Source: Thermoplasmata archaeon
GTDB lineage: Archaea; Thermoplasmatota; Thermoplasmata; UBA184
Assembly (NCBI GenBank): GCA_030042855.1
Contig: JASHYU010000025.1
Location: 1 to 5,979, forward strand
Length of the DNA: 5,979 nt
Direction: 5' to 3'
Part shown: in pieces, positions 5,685 through 5,979 of the stretch
How positions within the stretch are numbered: position 1 is the first letter of the stretch
How the letters are laid out: every line of letters begins with the position of its first letter
Made by a program: the position numbers and the translations under genes
Notes under the pieces: model-generated
Told to the model about the DNA's origin: nothing
Database searches by the model: none
What the model saw: only the letters and a program-made list of their open reading frames with translations

Positions 5685-5979
5685 GCCAGGAGGTGGAGGG
5701 CAGCTGACGGTGGACCCGGTCGGCAACGACCGGCCGCTGAGGAAAGTCCCCACTCCGGGGAACACGGGGTCGGGTGGGAGCCCGACGGGCGAGAGTCCGA
5801 GCTCCGGAGCAGAAACGACACAGCCCGAAGGTACGGTGAAGATGCGGCATCGGAGGATCCTTCGGGAAATGGTGAAACGGCCGTCTCCCCGGGAGCAAGC
5901 CCTGACTGACGGGAGGAGGGGTTCCCCTGACCGTCGAGGAGAGCGCGCAGTCGAATGCTGCCTGAAACGGAATGGGGCT
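5685..5979 (+). ncRNA. rnpB: RNase P RNA, archaeal type A-like, 3' end cut by the window edge
   Basis: This is the catalytic RNA of RNase P, which removes 5' leaders from pre-tRNAs together with several small proteins. Conserved region I is GAGGAAAGTCCCCAC (5739-5753). Its AGTCCCC pairs with GGGGCT at the window end (5974-5979), forming helix P4 with the universally conserved bulged U (5747). P2 is GGCAGC (5699-5704) with GCTGCC (5957-5962). P3 is CCGGTCG, a GCAA loop, then CGACCGG (5716-5733). P5 is CTCCG (5753-5757) with CGGAG (5805-5809). Specificity-domain landmarks are CAGAAACGACAC (5810-5821), an 8-bp stem CCCGAAGG/CCTTCGGG (5824-5831 with 5859-5866), GGTGAAACGG (5871-5880) and GGGAGCAAGC (5891-5900). 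CAGTCGAATGCTGCC (5948-5962) is conserved region IV. The 5' end is estimated from the TATA-like box and P1, within about 10 nt. The 3' strand of P1 lies beyond the window. Confidence 0.94.

Noticed and set aside
5561..5821. N-terminal extension of the HisA-like frame, and other open frames across 5557-5909
   Set aside because: The region is explained by the divergent promoters and the RNase P RNA, and the translations are Pro/Arg/Ser-rich with no similarity to the family.
5916..5928. GGGGTTCCCC as a stand-alone terminator hairpin
   Set aside because: It lies inside the RNase P RNA, enclosed by the GACGG/CCGTC pairing (5908-5912 with 5931-5935), and is part of that RNA's fold near the expected P15 region.
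1..5979. Mobile element, CRISPR array, tRNA gene or defence system
   Set aside because: I saw no terminal inverted repeats, transposase motifs, regularly spaced repeats or tRNA-like cloverleaf. All long coding frames are housekeeping or small conserved-type genes with uniform GC-rich codon use.

Overview
The window looks like ordinary chromosomal DNA from a GC-rich archaeon. It has no insertion sequence, CRISPR array, tRNA or defence locus. Three things point to Archaea. Genes are preceded by AT-rich, TATA-like octamers in GC-rich surroundings, about 25-45 nt upstream of the start, and mostly lack a Shine-Dalgarno sequence. A HisA/HisF-related protein resembles a family found in archaea and methylotrophs. 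A small single C2H2 zinc-finger protein stands alone. Proteins are Arg/Glu/Asp-rich but not strongly acidic, so a non-halophilic euryarchaeote, possibly a Thermoplasmatota-like lineage, is a reasonable but unproven guess.

Layout from left to right: (1) the 3' end of an unrecognised + strand gene (2-247). (2) Converging with it, a complete minus-strand membrane pyrophosphatase (276-2402), whose signature residues predict the K+-independent, H+-pumping class. (3) A 133-bp divergent promoter region, then a + strand gene for a 65-residue C2H2 zinc-finger protein (2536-2733), probably from a leaderless transcript. (4) Converging with it across 6 bp, a minus-strand threonyl-tRNA synthetase of bacterial architecture (2740-4656). 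(5) A 109-bp gap containing the thrS promoter and a G-quadruplex-type motif. (6) A minus-strand HisA/HisF-like protein that has apparently lost catalytic and phosphate-binding residues (4766-5560). (7) Diverging from it, the RNase P RNA gene on the + strand, cut by the window end in the 3' strand of helix P4.

The genes do not form one pathway. Pyrophosphatase, ThrRS and RNase P are all housekeeping: pyrophosphate removal with ion pumping, tRNA charging and tRNA 5' maturation. The tRNA theme shared by thrS and rnpB may be coincidence. I found no clearly new system. The points most worth a second look are the degenerate HisA-like protein, the deviations in the ThrRS editing and active sites, and the small zinc-finger gene beside hppA.
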